Assembly: GCF_006861795.1 (NCBI RefSeq)
Contig: NZ_VDGH01000013.1
Location: 1-45,357 of the forward strand
Length of the DNA: 45,357 bases
Reading direction: 5' to 3'
DNA from: Psychrobacillus lasiicapitis
GTDB taxonomy: Bacteria; Bacillota; Bacilli; Bacillales_A; Planococcaceae
Shown here: piece after piece, positions 34,568-43,205 of the stretch
Numbering within the stretch: position 1 is the stretch's first letter
How the letters are laid out: each line of letters begins with the position of its first letter
Translations under genes and position numbers: made by a program
Notes under the pieces: generated by a model
The model's input: the letters and a program-made list of their open reading frames with translations, nothing else
The model's database searches: none
What the model was told of the DNA's origin: nothing

Positions 34568-35146
34568 TTGAACATTTTAACTTTGATTCTAAGTTATTTA
34601 ATTGGTTCAATCTCGTTTGCTTTAGTAATCGGTAAAATATTTTATAAGAAAGATATTCGTGATGACGGTAGTGGTAATCTTGGTGCAACTAATGCTTATA
34701 GAGTTTTAGGCATAAAAGCAGGAGTGATTGTTGCAATTGCTGATATATTAAAAGGTACATTTGCTTGTTTACTTCCCCTAATTCTTGGTTCTACAGTTAA
34801 CCCTATTGTAAGTGGTTTATTAGCCATATTAGGGCACATATTTTCTGTTTTTGCTAGTTTTAAAGGTGGAAAGGCTGTTGCGACAGCAACTGGAGTTTTC
34901 TTGTTTTTGACTCCTTTAGGTGTTTGTGTTGGTTTTGTTGTATTTGTGTTAACTTTGCTGCTTACAAAGTATGTATCACTAAGTTCAATGTTGGCTAGTA
35001 TAGCATTATTCATATACAGTCTTATATTTGAAGATAAAGTTATCGTAGCACTTTCTCTCCTAATAAGTGTATCCATAATCATTCTACATCGACAAAATAT
35101 AAATAGAATTGTAAATGGAACAGAGAGCAAAATAGTTAAAATTTAA
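34568..35146 (+). CDS. plsY: PlsY-type glycerol-3-phosphate acyltransferase
   Basis: 192 residues from TTG 34568 (GGGAGAAG upstream). Integral membrane enzyme with PlsY motifs: GSGNLGATNAYRVLG (motif 1), the FKGGKAVATATGVF loop (motif 2) and a third loop around HRQNINRIVNGTE. Transfers acyl from acyl-phosphate to glycerol-3-phosphate, the first step of phospholipid synthesis. Probably a paralogue of the housekeeping copy, because the surroundings are accessory. Confidence 0.9.
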   Translation: MNILTLILSYLIGSISFALVIGKIFYKKDIRDDGSGNLGATNAYRVLGIKAGVIVAIADILKGTFACLLPLILGSTVNPIVSGLLAILGHIFSVFASFKGGKAVATATGVFLFLTPLGVCVGFVVFVLTLLLTKYVSLSSMLASIALFIYSLIFEDKVIVALSLLISVSIIILHRQNINRIVNGTESKIVKI

Positions 35147-35156
35147 TGTTACTTGT

Positions 35157-35290
35157 CAAGCTAACGGGTGCTTTAGCAAAATCTGGCCATCAATTCGATG
35201 GTCTATTTTTATGTCCAGAACAATAAGTTGATCGCAGATATGTATTGTGAAATGTTACACTTAAACTAAAGGGGCAGGTTAGTTGAAGAG
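35157..35290 (+). repeat. Intergenic repeat, copy 12 (long variant, complete)
   Basis: caagctaacgggtgctttag, internal gccatcaattcgatggtc (hairpin GCCATC/GATGGT), then gtgaaatgttacacttaaac and taaaggggcaggttagttga. The cognate long form of copy 10. Confidence 0.8.
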
Positions 35291-35291
35291 T

Positions 35292-35598
35292 GTTGTTTAA
35301 CTTGTGTTAAACAATCGAGTCATATTGTTTAATAACAATTATTATGCAAAGTAGATATTGTGGAGGTTTACACCTTAACTATTTGACAACGGTAAATACA
35401 GATTTACAACAATATGCAATTTTGGTTAGAACTGTTGTAATTACAGTTCCTTCTGAGAAATAAGGGATCATTAGTCGAATAAGTAGTCTTACAAGCGACC
35501 TAACCTACCTACATTTTTGGAACAATCTGATAAGAGGTTGTTCCTTTTTCCACTTATACTCTAGAATACAGAGGGTCATAAAAAAAATATATTTTTTC
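35292..35598. other. Spacer with hairpins upstream of the sigma operon
   Basis: Contains hairpin TTGTTTAAC/GTTAAACAA (35292-35313) and a terminator-like GGAACAATCT/AGGTTGTTCC plus T-run (35519-35553). No gene recognised. Confidence 0.5.
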
Positions 35599-35625
35599 AA
35601 ACCGAATGAAGGGTAGCTTCGTCTA
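35599..35625 (+). promoter_or_regulatory. ECF-type promoter of the sigma/RodA-like operon
   Basis: AAACC (35599-35603) and CGTCTA (35620-35625) separated by 16 bases match the ECF -35 AAC and -10 CGTC pattern in Bacilli. They are preceded by an A/T tract, 26 bases from the sigma gene start. Suggests autoregulation by the sigma factor encoded next. Confidence 0.72.
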
Positions 35626-35650
35626 AGATATATGAGGGGGTGACAACTAG

Positions 35651-36202
35651 ATGAATGAACTAAACCAATTGGCGGTGACAGATGAAATGATGCTGGATGA
35701 GCGTGAGCAGATCATTGATCAATTAATGCGTGAATACAGCAATGATATCCTGCATCTTGTATATACATATGTAAAAAACCGAACCATAGCAGAAGATTTA
35801 GCACAAGAGATATTTATAAAGTGTTATAAAAAATTAAATCAATTTAATCAGCAGTCAACAATAAAAACTTGGCTATATCGCATTGCGAGCAATCATTGCA
35901 AGGACTATTTAAAAAGCTGGCATTATCGCAAAATAACACTTAACAATAAAATATTTGACCATATCCCTTCTAAGTCAAAACAGGTGGAAGAGGAGGTTAT
36001 CAAGCATAGTGAAGAAAATAGCTTAACGAATGCCGTCATGAATTTGCCTCTAAAGTACAGAGAAGTCGTATTTCTACATTATTATGAAGAACTGTCTTTA
36101 AAAGAGATAAGCAAGATTACTTCAGTAAATATAAATACGTTAAAAACGAGATTAAAGCGTGCGAAGGAATTATTAAAAGACAAGATGATAGAGGAGGTTT
36201 AG
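35651..36202 (+). CDS. ECF-like sigma-70 family sigma factor
   Basis: 183 residues behind GGGGGTG. Region 2 LVYTYVKNRTIAEDLAQEIF and STIKTWLYRIASNHCKDYL; region 4 LKYREVVFLHYYEELSLKEI and SVNINTLKTRLKRAKELL. First of three tightly packed genes (3-base gap, then ATGA overlap). The ECF-like promoter upstream points to self-activation. Confidence 0.9.
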   Translation: MNELNQLAVTDEMMLDEREQIIDQLMREYSNDILHLVYTYVKNRTIAEDLAQEIFIKCYKKLNQFNQQSTIKTWLYRIASNHCKDYLKSWHYRKITLNNKIFDHIPSKSKQVEEEVIKHSEENSLTNAVMNLPLKYREVVFLHYYEELSLKEISKITSVNINTLKTRLKRAKELLKDKMIEEV

Positions 36203-36205
36203 GAG

Positions 36206-36625
36206 ATGAATGATCCATTTAAGAACATGAAGAATTCGATGGAAAAATCAATATTCAAGGATTTTTCTTTTTCTAATGAAAGAAAAAATGCCGTGCGTGA
36301 AGCCATTCGTACGAATCAGTCACAATTTCATACAGAAACCATTATAGCTATATTAGAATCTGTGCAGCATGAATCAAAGGATGGCTACAATATTTCCGTC
36401 CAACTTTTTCAAAAAAATGTACGTGCTTTCTCAAAAAATGAAGGGCAGCTTTATACACTGCTACATCTATTAGAAAATAAAGAAATGCTTACTTCAAATT
36501 GGATAAATAACAAGAAATATTATTCTTTAAACTCCAAAGGTAAAAAATACTTAGCTACTTATAAACAAGATACCACTAAACAAGGATTATCCCTAAATCC
36601 CTTCATAACGGAGGCATCTTTATGA
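36206..36625 (+). CDS. PadR-like winged-helix protein of the sigma operon
   Basis: 139 residues behind TTAGGAG. The first 45 residues are helical and charged (MNDPFKNMKNSMEKSIFKDF). Then follows a PadR-like winged helix: IIAILESVQHESKDGYNISV, GQLYTLLHLLENKEMLTSNW, KYYSLNSKGKKYL. Genes in this position are often annotated as helix-turn-helix or anti-sigma-like. No transmembrane segment, so if it restrains the sigma factor it does so in the cytoplasm. Confidence 0.7.
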   Translation: MNDPFKNMKNSMEKSIFKDFSFSNERKNAVREAIRTNQSQFHTETIIAILESVQHESKDGYNISVQLFQKNVRAFSKNEGQLYTLLHLLENKEMLTSNWINNKKYYSLNSKGKKYLATYKQDTTKQGLSLNPFITEASL

Positions 36626-37956
36626 GTTCTCCCAAATTTGAAGAATTTTTAAGCAAAGTCACTTCCAAAGTCAAATCTACGGAGGCCCACAACAGGATAA
36701 AAAAAGAGCTTACTCATCATCTGCAAGAGTTAAGTCAATCTTACAAAAAAAGAGGATTTTCTGAAGAATATTCAGATGAAAAGGCCATTCAAGAAATGGG
36801 AAATCCATTTATTATTGGAGAGAATTTAAATCACCTTCATAAGCCAAAAATGGATTGGATTCTAATTGTTTTATTTGTTATTTTTGCTAGTATCAGTTTT
36901 CTCCCGCTAGTTGGTGGAATTCCTGAGATTTCATCATCAATCACCCATATTATGGGAAGGCAAGCTATCTGGTACTCATTAGCTGTTCTTGTGATTATTG
37001 GGCTTCTTTTCTTTAATTATCAAAAATCAAAGAACTGGTGGATGTACTTTTATGCTATCGGCTTGTTCATTCACGTATATCTATATTTATTTGGATATAC
37101 GGTCAACGAAGCAAACAGATGGATCTTACTTCCCGGCCTAACGGTCGATGGCACTATATTGAGTTTATTTTTCTTTTTCCTGGCTTGGGCCGGTATTTTT
37201 AACAAAATAAATGAGTTTCGCAGTTGGAAAAAACAAGGATTTCTTCTTGTTTTATTTTGGATTCCCATATTGCTCTACATGATAGTGCCAAACTTTATGG
37301 TTGGGGTCATTTACTTTTTCTGTTTACTAGGAATGTTTACATTGGCACGTGTTCATAAGAAATTAGCTATCAACCTAATCGTATCAAATCTAGTGGCTGG
37401 TATCATCTTCATCATTATGATTATTACTACGACCTCACACCAAAGTTATTTTCTTACTAGATTATCTACTTTTATAAACTCAAATGCCGATCCAAATGGA
37501 GCAGGATATATGTATATGGTCGTTAGGAATGTCCTTGCAGAAGCGGGATGGTTCGGTAACGGACTTAATAATGATTTGAAATCTCAATTGTTGCCAGAAT
37601 CACATACAGATTTTGCTTTCCCCTTCCTCGTCTATTCTCTTGGTTGGACATTCGGAATCGGTATTTGTTTGGTTCTGCTGATTTTTATTTTAAGAATCTC
37701 AAAAAATGCATTTAAAACAAAAGATCTTTATGGGAGATTAATCGTAATCGGTGGTGCTGTATTATTTGCCGTTCCTACTACTTGGAATATATTGATGGTC
37801 TTTGGAATCGTGCCCATCATGGAAGTTTCCCTGCCGTTTATTAGTTATGGAGGAAGTGCAATCCTCATTTACGCTGCTGTTTTAGGGTTCATTTTAAGTG
37901 TTTATCGAAGAAAGGATATTTTAGAACCCACGATAGCAGATAATATAAACATTTAA
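36622..37956 (+). CDS. FtsW/RodA/SpoVE-like membrane protein with N-terminal HAAS-type domain
   Basis: 444 residues starting in ATGA overlap with the PadR-like gene. N-terminal about 70 residues form a permease-prefix/HAAS-like helical domain (RIKKELTHHLQELSQSYKKR, SDEKAIQEMGNP), then about ten TM helices of the SEDS fold ending VSLPFISYGGSAILIYAAVL, the SEDS signature. SEDS proteins polymerise peptidoglycan glycan strands or partner with PBPs. The key long outer loop is present, but I could not confirm the catalytic Asp. Control by a dedicated sigma factor is unusual for a SEDS gene. Confidence 0.8.
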   Translation: MSSPKFEEFLSKVTSKVKSTEAHNRIKKELTHHLQELSQSYKKRGFSEEYSDEKAIQEMGNPFIIGENLNHLHKPKMDWILIVLFVIFASISFLPLVGGIPEISSSITHIMGRQAIWYSLAVLVIIGLLFFNYQKSKNWWMYFYAIGLFIHVYLYLFGYTVNEANRWILLPGLTVDGTILSLFFFFLAWAGIFNKINEFRSWKKQGFLLVLFWIPILLYMIVPNFMVGVIYFFCLLGMFTLARVHKKLAINLIVSNLVAGIIFIIMIITTTSHQSYFLTRLSTFINSNADPNGAGYMYMVVRNVLAEAGWFGNGLNNDLKSQLLPESHTDFAFPFLVYSLGWTFGIGICLVLLIFILRISKNAFKTKDLYGRLIVIGGAVLFAVPTTWNILMVFGIVPIMEVSLPFISYGGSAILIYAAVLGFILSVYRRKDILEPTIADNINI

Positions 37957-38047
37957 AGTCAAAAATCTAATAGTTTTAATATCAGTGATTTATTATATTT
38001 AACTGCTAAAAAATACAGAATATGCAATAAAAGAGAAGTTTATTATT

Positions 38048-38128
38048 CAACTAGCGGGTGCTTTACTTCAAGAAGGAGTAAATCCTATTTCTAATTTAAC
38101 TAAAGCGGCAGTTTGCTTGAAGAAGGAA
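38048..38128 (+). repeat. Intergenic repeat, copy 13 (complete)
   Basis: caactagcgggtgctttact, tcaagaaggagtaaatccta, tttctaatttaactaaagcg, gcagtttgcttgaagaagga. Lies in a 380-base spacer between the RodA-like and GNAT genes that holds no other recognised feature. Confidence 0.85.
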
Positions 38129-38340
38129 TAATTAAATCATTATTGAATATGAATAGGAGGATTCAATATAAGGAAGGGTGATAATTGAATGTTTGTTGAT
38201 AAAAGGGAGAGTTTAATTTTTTAGGGACAGTTATAGCGGTTAGCTCATGATGATTAAACATAATCTTTTTCAGGGGAGGTGGGAAGAATATCAAAAAGGA
38301 AAGTTACAAAATACCTGGAAGAATCGAGGAGATTAATTAA

Positions 38341-39216
38341 ATGAGTATACCCGTAATTCGAACTTATAAAGATTCAAATGATTTAAAACGGATGCAGAAA
38401 CTCACACAAGCTATATGGTCACTGGAACCTAATTACCATATAGGCGATCTAGCTTGGCAACGCTACCGACACGCTGGACGCGAGGATGATTGGGATACTG
38501 CAATTTGGGAAATGGATGGGAATCCTGTTGCTTGGGGATGGATTCAAAAACCTGGTGAGTTAATATGTCAAGTTAATCCTGACTTTCCTGAGGTGGCCAA
38601 GGATGTCATTGACTGGTTTGATAAAATAACTAAAACCAATGAGCAAAAAGTGAATATCCTAGAAACGGAGTCGCATCTTATTTCAGCCTTAGAAGATTTT
38701 TTATTCAACCCATTAGCAGAAAATCCAGAAGTCCTCACAAAAATTTCATTGGATAGTTGTTCATTCCCTGTTAAATTGCCAGATAAGTTTAAAGGCCGAC
38801 ATATCAAAGGTTTTGAGGATTTAACAAATCGTGTGGCAGTACATAAGGCTGCATTTCATAAATCCAGAGTCACAGAAGAAAGTTACTTGAACGTTATGAA
38901 TACCTATCCTTATGATTCTTCTCTTGATTGGATAATAGAATCCCCAAACGGTGAGTTCGTAGCATCTTGTTTAATTTGGTTTGATGAAGTTAACAAGGTG
39001 GGGTTACTGGAACCTGTTGGAACGGATGCGAGATTTAGGAGAATGGGGTTAGCTAGTTCAGTCTGTAAGCTTGCTCTTAATGCGTTGAGTGAAAAGGGGG
39101 CAAAAACGGCAGTTGTTGTTTGTACTTCCCCAGAAGCATTTGAGCTTTACAAGTCTATTGGTTTTGAAAAATTCGCTCAAACAAAATCATTCCATCGTCT
39201 TAAAAATACTATATAA
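38341..39216 (+). CDS. GNAT-family N-acetyltransferase, two-domain type
   Basis: 291 residues behind GAGGAG. N-terminal half (about 1-140) is a degenerate GNAT-like fold (WEMDGNPVAWGWIQKPGE). The C-terminal half (about 150-291) has the acetyl-CoA motif EPVGTDARFRRMGLASSVCK and LYKSIGFEKFAQTKSFHRL. Acceptor unknown. Followed by a symmetrical terminator shared with the convergent transporter gene. Confidence 0.87.
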   Translation: MSIPVIRTYKDSNDLKRMQKLTQAIWSLEPNYHIGDLAWQRYRHAGREDDWDTAIWEMDGNPVAWGWIQKPGELICQVNPDFPEVAKDVIDWFDKITKTNEQKVNILETESHLISALEDFLFNPLAENPEVLTKISLDSCSFPVKLPDKFKGRHIKGFEDLTNRVAVHKAAFHKSRVTEESYLNVMNTYPYDSSLDWIIESPNGEFVASCLIWFDEVNKVGLLEPVGTDARFRRMGLASSVCKLALNALSEKGAKTAVVVCTSPEAFELYKSIGFEKFAQTKSFHRLKNTI

Positions 39217-39229
39217 ACTTCGCTTTTGT

Positions 39230-39262
39230 TCTTCAACTAACGAGGTGCTTTAGTTGAATTTT
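39230..39262 (+). repeat. Intergenic repeat, copy 14 (left part only)
   Basis: cttcaactaacgaggtgctt followed by tagttgaattt; one inserted base relative to the usual ctaacgggtgctt. Confidence 0.65.
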
Positions 39263-39307
39263 CGACTTCCGAAATAATTAGTCTTTAATAATAGCAACAA
39301 ACAGGTA

Positions 39308-39357
39308 AAACCTCATATGTTGAACAATCTTTGTTCAACATACGAGGTTTATTTTTA
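39308..39357. terminator. Bidirectional terminator between GNAT and HlyC-type genes
   Basis: AAACCTC-ATATGTTGAACA pairs with TGTTCAACAT-ACGAGGTTT around ATCTT; T-rich on the right, A-rich on the left. Confidence 0.8.
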
Positions 39358-39488
39358 TCCCAATTTCAACACCGCCCAAATGAATGGTGTTGCACCGGTG
39401 AGAATAGTGAAGAAAAATACTAAAATGATAATTATTTCACTGTAAAAAGCCTAACTTAAGGCTCCTAGGAGGTTTACTTTACATCAAT

Positions 39489-40796
39489 TCATGCAAAAGT
39501 AGTAGTTTTTTTCACTTCAATAAAACTTAATTGATTATCTTCTTTTTCATAAATCGAAAATAGATAGCCATCTTTTTCAATATAGTTATCTACTGCTAAT
39601 TCAATATCTTGCGAGTAATACCAGCCGCCAATTGTATCTACATCAGAATTCTCTAGGTCAATCCTTAACAATTTTGCTACATCGTTAAGCAATACATTTG
39701 TATGGATAAGATAATGGTCTTCCTTTAATTTACGAATGTCTGCGATCTCATCATAATCGTATTCGTCACGAATTTCTCCAACAATTTCTTCTAAAATATC
39801 CTCTACTGTGACAAGTCCTGAGGTACCACCATACTCATCTAAAAGAATAGCTATGTGTGTGCGTTCTTTTTGCATCTTCAATAATAACTCATTAATCGGA
39901 GTTGACTCAATTGAGTTAATTACAGGATTCATAAACTTTTCAATATCAAAGGATTCTGCAGTAATTCGATTGTTAATACCTAGCGTTAAAAAGTCTTTAA
40001 TATTTATAAAACCAACTATATTGTCACGATCCTCTTTATAAACAGGATAACGTGTATAACGTTCTTCTGAAATAGTTGTTAAAACATCATTGAAAGTGGC
40101 TTTTATTTCAAATCCAATGATTTTAGTACGTGGCACCATTATTTCACGAGCTATACGATCATCGAATTCAAAGACATTGTTAACATATTTTAGTTCGTTC
40201 TGATTTATTTCGCCACTTCTATAACTGTCTGCTAGCAAGAGACGAAGCTCTTCCTCAGTATGCGATAACTCATGTTCCGAAGCTGGTTTCATACCAAATA
40301 GACCAACTAATACCCGTGCGGATCCATTTAGGAACCAAATAAATGGATACAAAATTTTGTAGAATATCATAATAGGCTTTGCAAATACGAGTGTCACTGC
40401 TTCGGCCTTTTGAATCGCCACCGTTTTAGGAGCCAATTCTCCGACAACTACGTGAAGAAAAGTTGCAATTGCAAATGCTCCGCCAATTGTAAAGTAGTGA
40501 ATATAATCTGTACTAATACCAATGGTTTCAAATAAAGGATGTAAAATAAACTCGAATGTTGATTCACCTACCATACCGATACCTAGAGCTGTTACCGTAA
40601 TCCCTAACTGACAAGCCGATAAATATTCATCTAAATGTGTGGTTACATGTTTTGCGGCAAGTGATCCCTTTCGACCTTCCGCGACAATTTGGTCAATTCT
40701 TGATTGTCGTACTTTTACAATCGCAAATTCTGTTGCTACGAAGAAAGCTGTTAATGCTAATAAAATGACGAATATGGTTAAGTTCAATGCGGTCAA
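39489..40796 (-). CDS. CNNM/CorC-HlyC-type membrane transporter (hemolysin family)
   Basis: 435 residues from TTG 40796. CNNM/DUF21 transmembrane domain (about 1-190) with ALTAFFVATEFAIVKVRQSR and YLSACQLGITVTALGIGM, two CBS domains (about 205-330; EIMVPRTKIIGFE, ERTHIAILLDEYGGTSGLVT) and a CorC_HlyC domain (about 345-425). Relatives export Mg2+ or influence metal tolerance. An in-frame stop just upstream forces the TTG start. The perfect AGGAGGTG ribosome site is 29 bases away across a hairpin. Cotranscribed with an upstream MerR regulator. Confidence 0.88.
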   Translation of the reverse strand: MTALNLTIFVILLALTAFFVATEFAIVKVRQSRIDQIVAEGRKGSLAAKHVTTHLDEYLSACQLGITVTALGIGMVGESTFEFILHPLFETIGISTDYIHYFTIGGAFAIATFLHVVVGELAPKTVAIQKAEAVTLVFAKPIMIFYKILYPFIWFLNGSARVLVGLFGMKPASEHELSHTEEELRLLLADSYRSGEINQNELKYVNNVFEFDDRIAREIMVPRTKIIGFEIKATFNDVLTTISEERYTRYPVYKEDRDNIVGFINIKDFLTLGINNRITAESFDIEKFMNPVINSIESTPINELLLKMQKERTHIAILLDEYGGTSGLVTVEDILEEIVGEIRDEYDYDEIADIRKLKEDHYLIHTNVLLNDVAKLLRIDLENSDVDTIGGWYYSQDIELAVDNYIEKDGYLFSIYEKEDNQLSFIEVKKTTTFA

Positions 40797-40833
40797 TAAG
40801 TTGTCTTACTATATTAGTAAGACTTCACCTCCT
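40794..40833 (-). promoter_or_regulatory. Ribosome site separated from the TTG start by a perfect hairpin
   Basis: On the minus strand: AGGAGGTG (40833-40826), AA, hairpin GTCTTACT-AATAT-AGTAAGAC (40823-40803), AACTTA, then TTG (40796). Linear spacing is 29 bases; with the hairpin folded only 8 bases remain. Translation therefore seems to depend on this fold. The MerR stop TAG overlaps the ribosome site. Confidence 0.7.
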
Positions 40834-41233
40834 AAGTGATGAGTAATAGTAATGATTGCATTAAGGCAACACTATCTGAAGAAATATTTTGCTTTATAGT
40901 ATGCTGGGTAGTTTCCTCTTTGTTATTAATTTGTTCAAGCAAGGTAGATACTTCTTTTTCCAAATATTGCATGTGTAATCGAATTTCTTGGATATCAATC
41001 TCTTCTACATTTTCTTTTTCTAACTCGTGTTTAATTTTTTCTAAAGACATGCCTTGTTCTTTTTTCTCTTCAATTTTTTGCAATCGGACAATAGCTTCCT
41101 GAGGATAGTAACGATAATTTGAAGTAGAACGTTCGGCTTTTAGTAATCCAAGATTTGTATAATAGTCAATTGTACGTTTTGTAATGCCGGTTATTTCAGC
41201 TAACTCACCAATTTTTAATTTCTCTTTCCCAAC
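40832..41233 (-). CDS. MerR-family regulator with an irregular start
   Basis: 134 codons in frame from GTT at 41233: VGKEKLKIGELAEITGITKR is a standard MerR helix-turn-helix, followed by RTIDYYTNLGLLKAERSTSN and YRYYPQEA, then a dimerisation coiled coil (RLQKIEEKKEQGMSLEKIKH...). AGGAG stands 7 bases before that GTT. No ATG, GTG or TTG exists in this frame upstream of the helix-turn-helix; a TTG one base downstream is out of frame. So either GTT starts translation, or a point mutation or frameshift has damaged the start. Likely regulator of the HlyC-type gene. Confidence 0.6.
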   Translation of the reverse strand, partial: VGKEKLKIGELAEITGITKRTIDYYTNLGLLKAERSTSNYRYYPQEAIVRLQKIEEKKEQGMSLEKIKHELEKENVEEIDIQEIRLHMQYLEKEVSTLLEQINNKEETTQHTIKQNISSDSVALMQSLLLLIT

Positions 41234-41447
41234 TAAATCGCTCCTAACCGTAACGTTATGGTTTTTAGTATATAGGTTAATAAATTTATAAGCAACTATT
41301 ACTTATATAAATATCATATGTTTCTGTATTGATTCCGTAATAAATCGAAGGTGCTGCTTTAATCGGAAGGATATAAATAAAGGATTAAGACTTAATGTGT
41401 CGAAAAAGGTACCCGTTTAGAGAATAATAGAATGGTAGGGAATTAAA

Positions 41448-41538
41448 TTGAAATTAAAGATGCTTACTATTAGAAATTATAAAGGAATCAAGAGGCTTAG
41501 TTTAAACATTGAAAACATATTTATATCATTACAGTGAA
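41448..41538 (+). pseudogene. 5' scrap of an AAA/OLD-type ATPase gene
   Basis: TTG start followed by KLKMLTIRNYKGIKRLSLNI and ENIFISLQ, then a stop. The LTIRNYKGI pattern is the first strand of RecF/OLD-type ATPases; the Walker A region is gone. Confidence 0.5.
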
Positions 41539-41767
41539 TCAATAATAGAATAATTCATTCTTTTATATTATCCAATGAAAAAGGATCCTTTCTAGTGGTC
41601 CTATTTTGAATGCCTCATAACTAAAGTACAGTTTTTCACCTTCTCTGATGATTTTTAATAAAATATTTGAAAGCTCAATTCCTCTATCCATTTTCATTCT
41701 CGGTGCTGCGTGAATGGCTACTGGTACCGACACATAATGTGTATTAAAAGAGAAGGTGCTTCTTAAG
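41539..41767. other. Degenerate region, possible IS110 leader remnant
   Basis: ccattttcattctcggtgct and gcgtgaatggct near 41692-41719 echo the IS110 leader end (cattttcattctctgtggtg ... catggatggct). A 43-codon minus-strand frame (about 41566-41697) begins MKMDRGIELSNILLKIIREG but has no ribosome site or recognised family. Nothing else seen. Confidence 0.3.
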
Positions 41768-42034
41768 CTCCCATGAAAATTAAAATCTTTAATTTAGAAT
41801 AAAAGACAATACGAAATCAGACTCGGCTAATTTTTATAAAAAAATTCACATACATTTCTTGCGTGTTAGGAGGTAATAGGTGATTCTTAAAATGGCATGT
41901 GCGATTGATAGCCCTGCACGGTTTTAAACCTTTCTTGATGCAGTATGCCTGGGCTCCCAAATAGGTTTTGGATTTTTTTACAGAGCTAGCTACTTCAATT
42001 AATGCCGATTTCAAGTACTTGATTCCTTTTTCTT
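41768..42034 (-). mobile_element. IS110 remnant, right end plus transposase C-terminus
   Basis: ctcccatgaaaattaaaatc at its edge equals the right end of the intact IS110, then the transposase C-terminus follows in broken frames (KSALIEVASSVKKSKTYLGA, versus KSALIEAAHSVRGSKTYLGA in the intact copy). The rest of the transposase is missing, with several indels. An old inactive relative of the intact element. Confidence 0.82.
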
Positions 42035-42136
42035 AGTATTGCACAAGAAATTGGACAAGAAACTGCGGAGAAAAACAAAGGTGTTGGAAGCTTGCAAGCG
42101 AGTGAATTTTAGGACAACAGCAACATTGCGACATAA

Positions 42137-42175
42137 AAAACCAGTCGATTTAGAGCAACTGGTTCAATAAAGGCT
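42137..42175. terminator. Weak hairpin AACCAGT/ACTGGTT
   Basis: Seven-base stem around cgatttagagca downstream of the 42176 gene; A-rich on its left, so it could terminate the minus-strand gene. Confidence 0.5.
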
Positions 42176-42553
42176 TTATATTGGATTTTCATTCAACCAA
42201 ATTAATGCTTGTTCATAATTATCGAAAAAATTTACGGATTTCTTTGTATTATACTGCTGTAAATAATTAATTATCTCTCCTTCCTCAAGGAGAAACGCAA
42301 TTGCCATACTATGATTCAAAATGGTTTTATTGAAAAACTTATCTTTCCATGCTTTTTGAACTGTAAAGTGATCTGGGGTGTACCCTTTTCTATCCACCAA
42401 CAATTTATAGTGCCTACCTTCGGAAATGAATTGCTGACAAACCTGCTCAAAGCCATTAAACCATTCGTTAACATCATCTATTTTAATCTTACCAATCAGA
42501 CGGGTAACAATTAAATCTCCTGAAACTGTTGTGCTGATATTCTCTATACTCAA
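42176..42553 (-). CDS. STAS/SpoIIAA-like hypothetical protein
   Basis: 125 residues from TTG 42553, with AAGGGAGATG upstream. Alternating strand/helix pattern with GDLIVTRLIGKIKIDDVNEW, HYKLLVDRKGYTPDHF and a C-terminal YEQALIWLNE resembles the STAS/SpoIIAA-like fold of small Bacillus proteins. No phosphorylatable Ser motif seen. Stand-alone. Confidence 0.6.
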   Translation of the reverse strand: MSIENISTTVSGDLIVTRLIGKIKIDDVNEWFNGFEQVCQQFISEGRHYKLLVDRKGYTPDHFTVQKAWKDKFFNKTILNHSMAIAFLLEEGEIINYLQQYNTKKSVNFFDNYEQALIWLNENPI

Positions 42554-42652
42554 CTTGGAATCATCTCCCTTCGTTACAATTATGCTTAATAAAATTTATA
42601 AATTTATAAAATCAATTTAGAATGAAATTTTCACGCAATAAAGCAACATTAT

Positions 42653-42990
42653 TTACGAAAAGAGCCTAACCGAAAGATTGATATGTATGTAAGACAATAA
42701 CTTAAATAATTGTTGTCCTATTTTGAAATCATAATAGGCAAACCAAGAGCTAAAATCAAGAAGTATATGTACAAACAAAGCAAAAAAACAACAGTAAATT
42801 TTATCTTTGTTGTTTCTTTTTTTGTAAAAAGTACAACCTAGGCTAACGAACATGTGAACAATTAAGTGAAAGAAAATAACTATACCTTCAGGTAGAGTAT
42901 TTAACTTTACAGATAGCGAAAAAATTTTTTTATGATAATAAATGATTTCTGGATAACCTCGATCCCATCTCTTTAAAACAAAGGGAAAAG
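42653..42990 (-). pseudogene. Membrane-protein remnant without a start codon
   Basis: Open minus-strand frame FPFVLKRWDRGYPEIIYYHK, KIFSLSVKLNTLPEGIVIFF, HLIVHMFVSLG..., FALFVHILLDFSSWFAYYDF. It looks like part of a polytopic protein, but a stop lies directly before it and the first start codon (42853) is deep inside. Probably a truncated gene; family not recognised. Confidence 0.45.
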
Positions 42991-43205
42991 CTTAAAAAGA
43001 TTTATCATTTTTAAAAAATTATACCGTTAGATACCGTGCAATCTTTAACTTAAATTCTCCTAATGGAATAAAAGAAAAATTAATTCTTTCAATATAGAAG
43101 TAGGAATTTTTGTCGTTTTAATATACTTAGGGTTGCTCAAAAGACTAATTCAGCATAGTGAACTTAAAAAGAGAGACCCCAATATAAATTCCCGTTTACT
43201 ATGCG

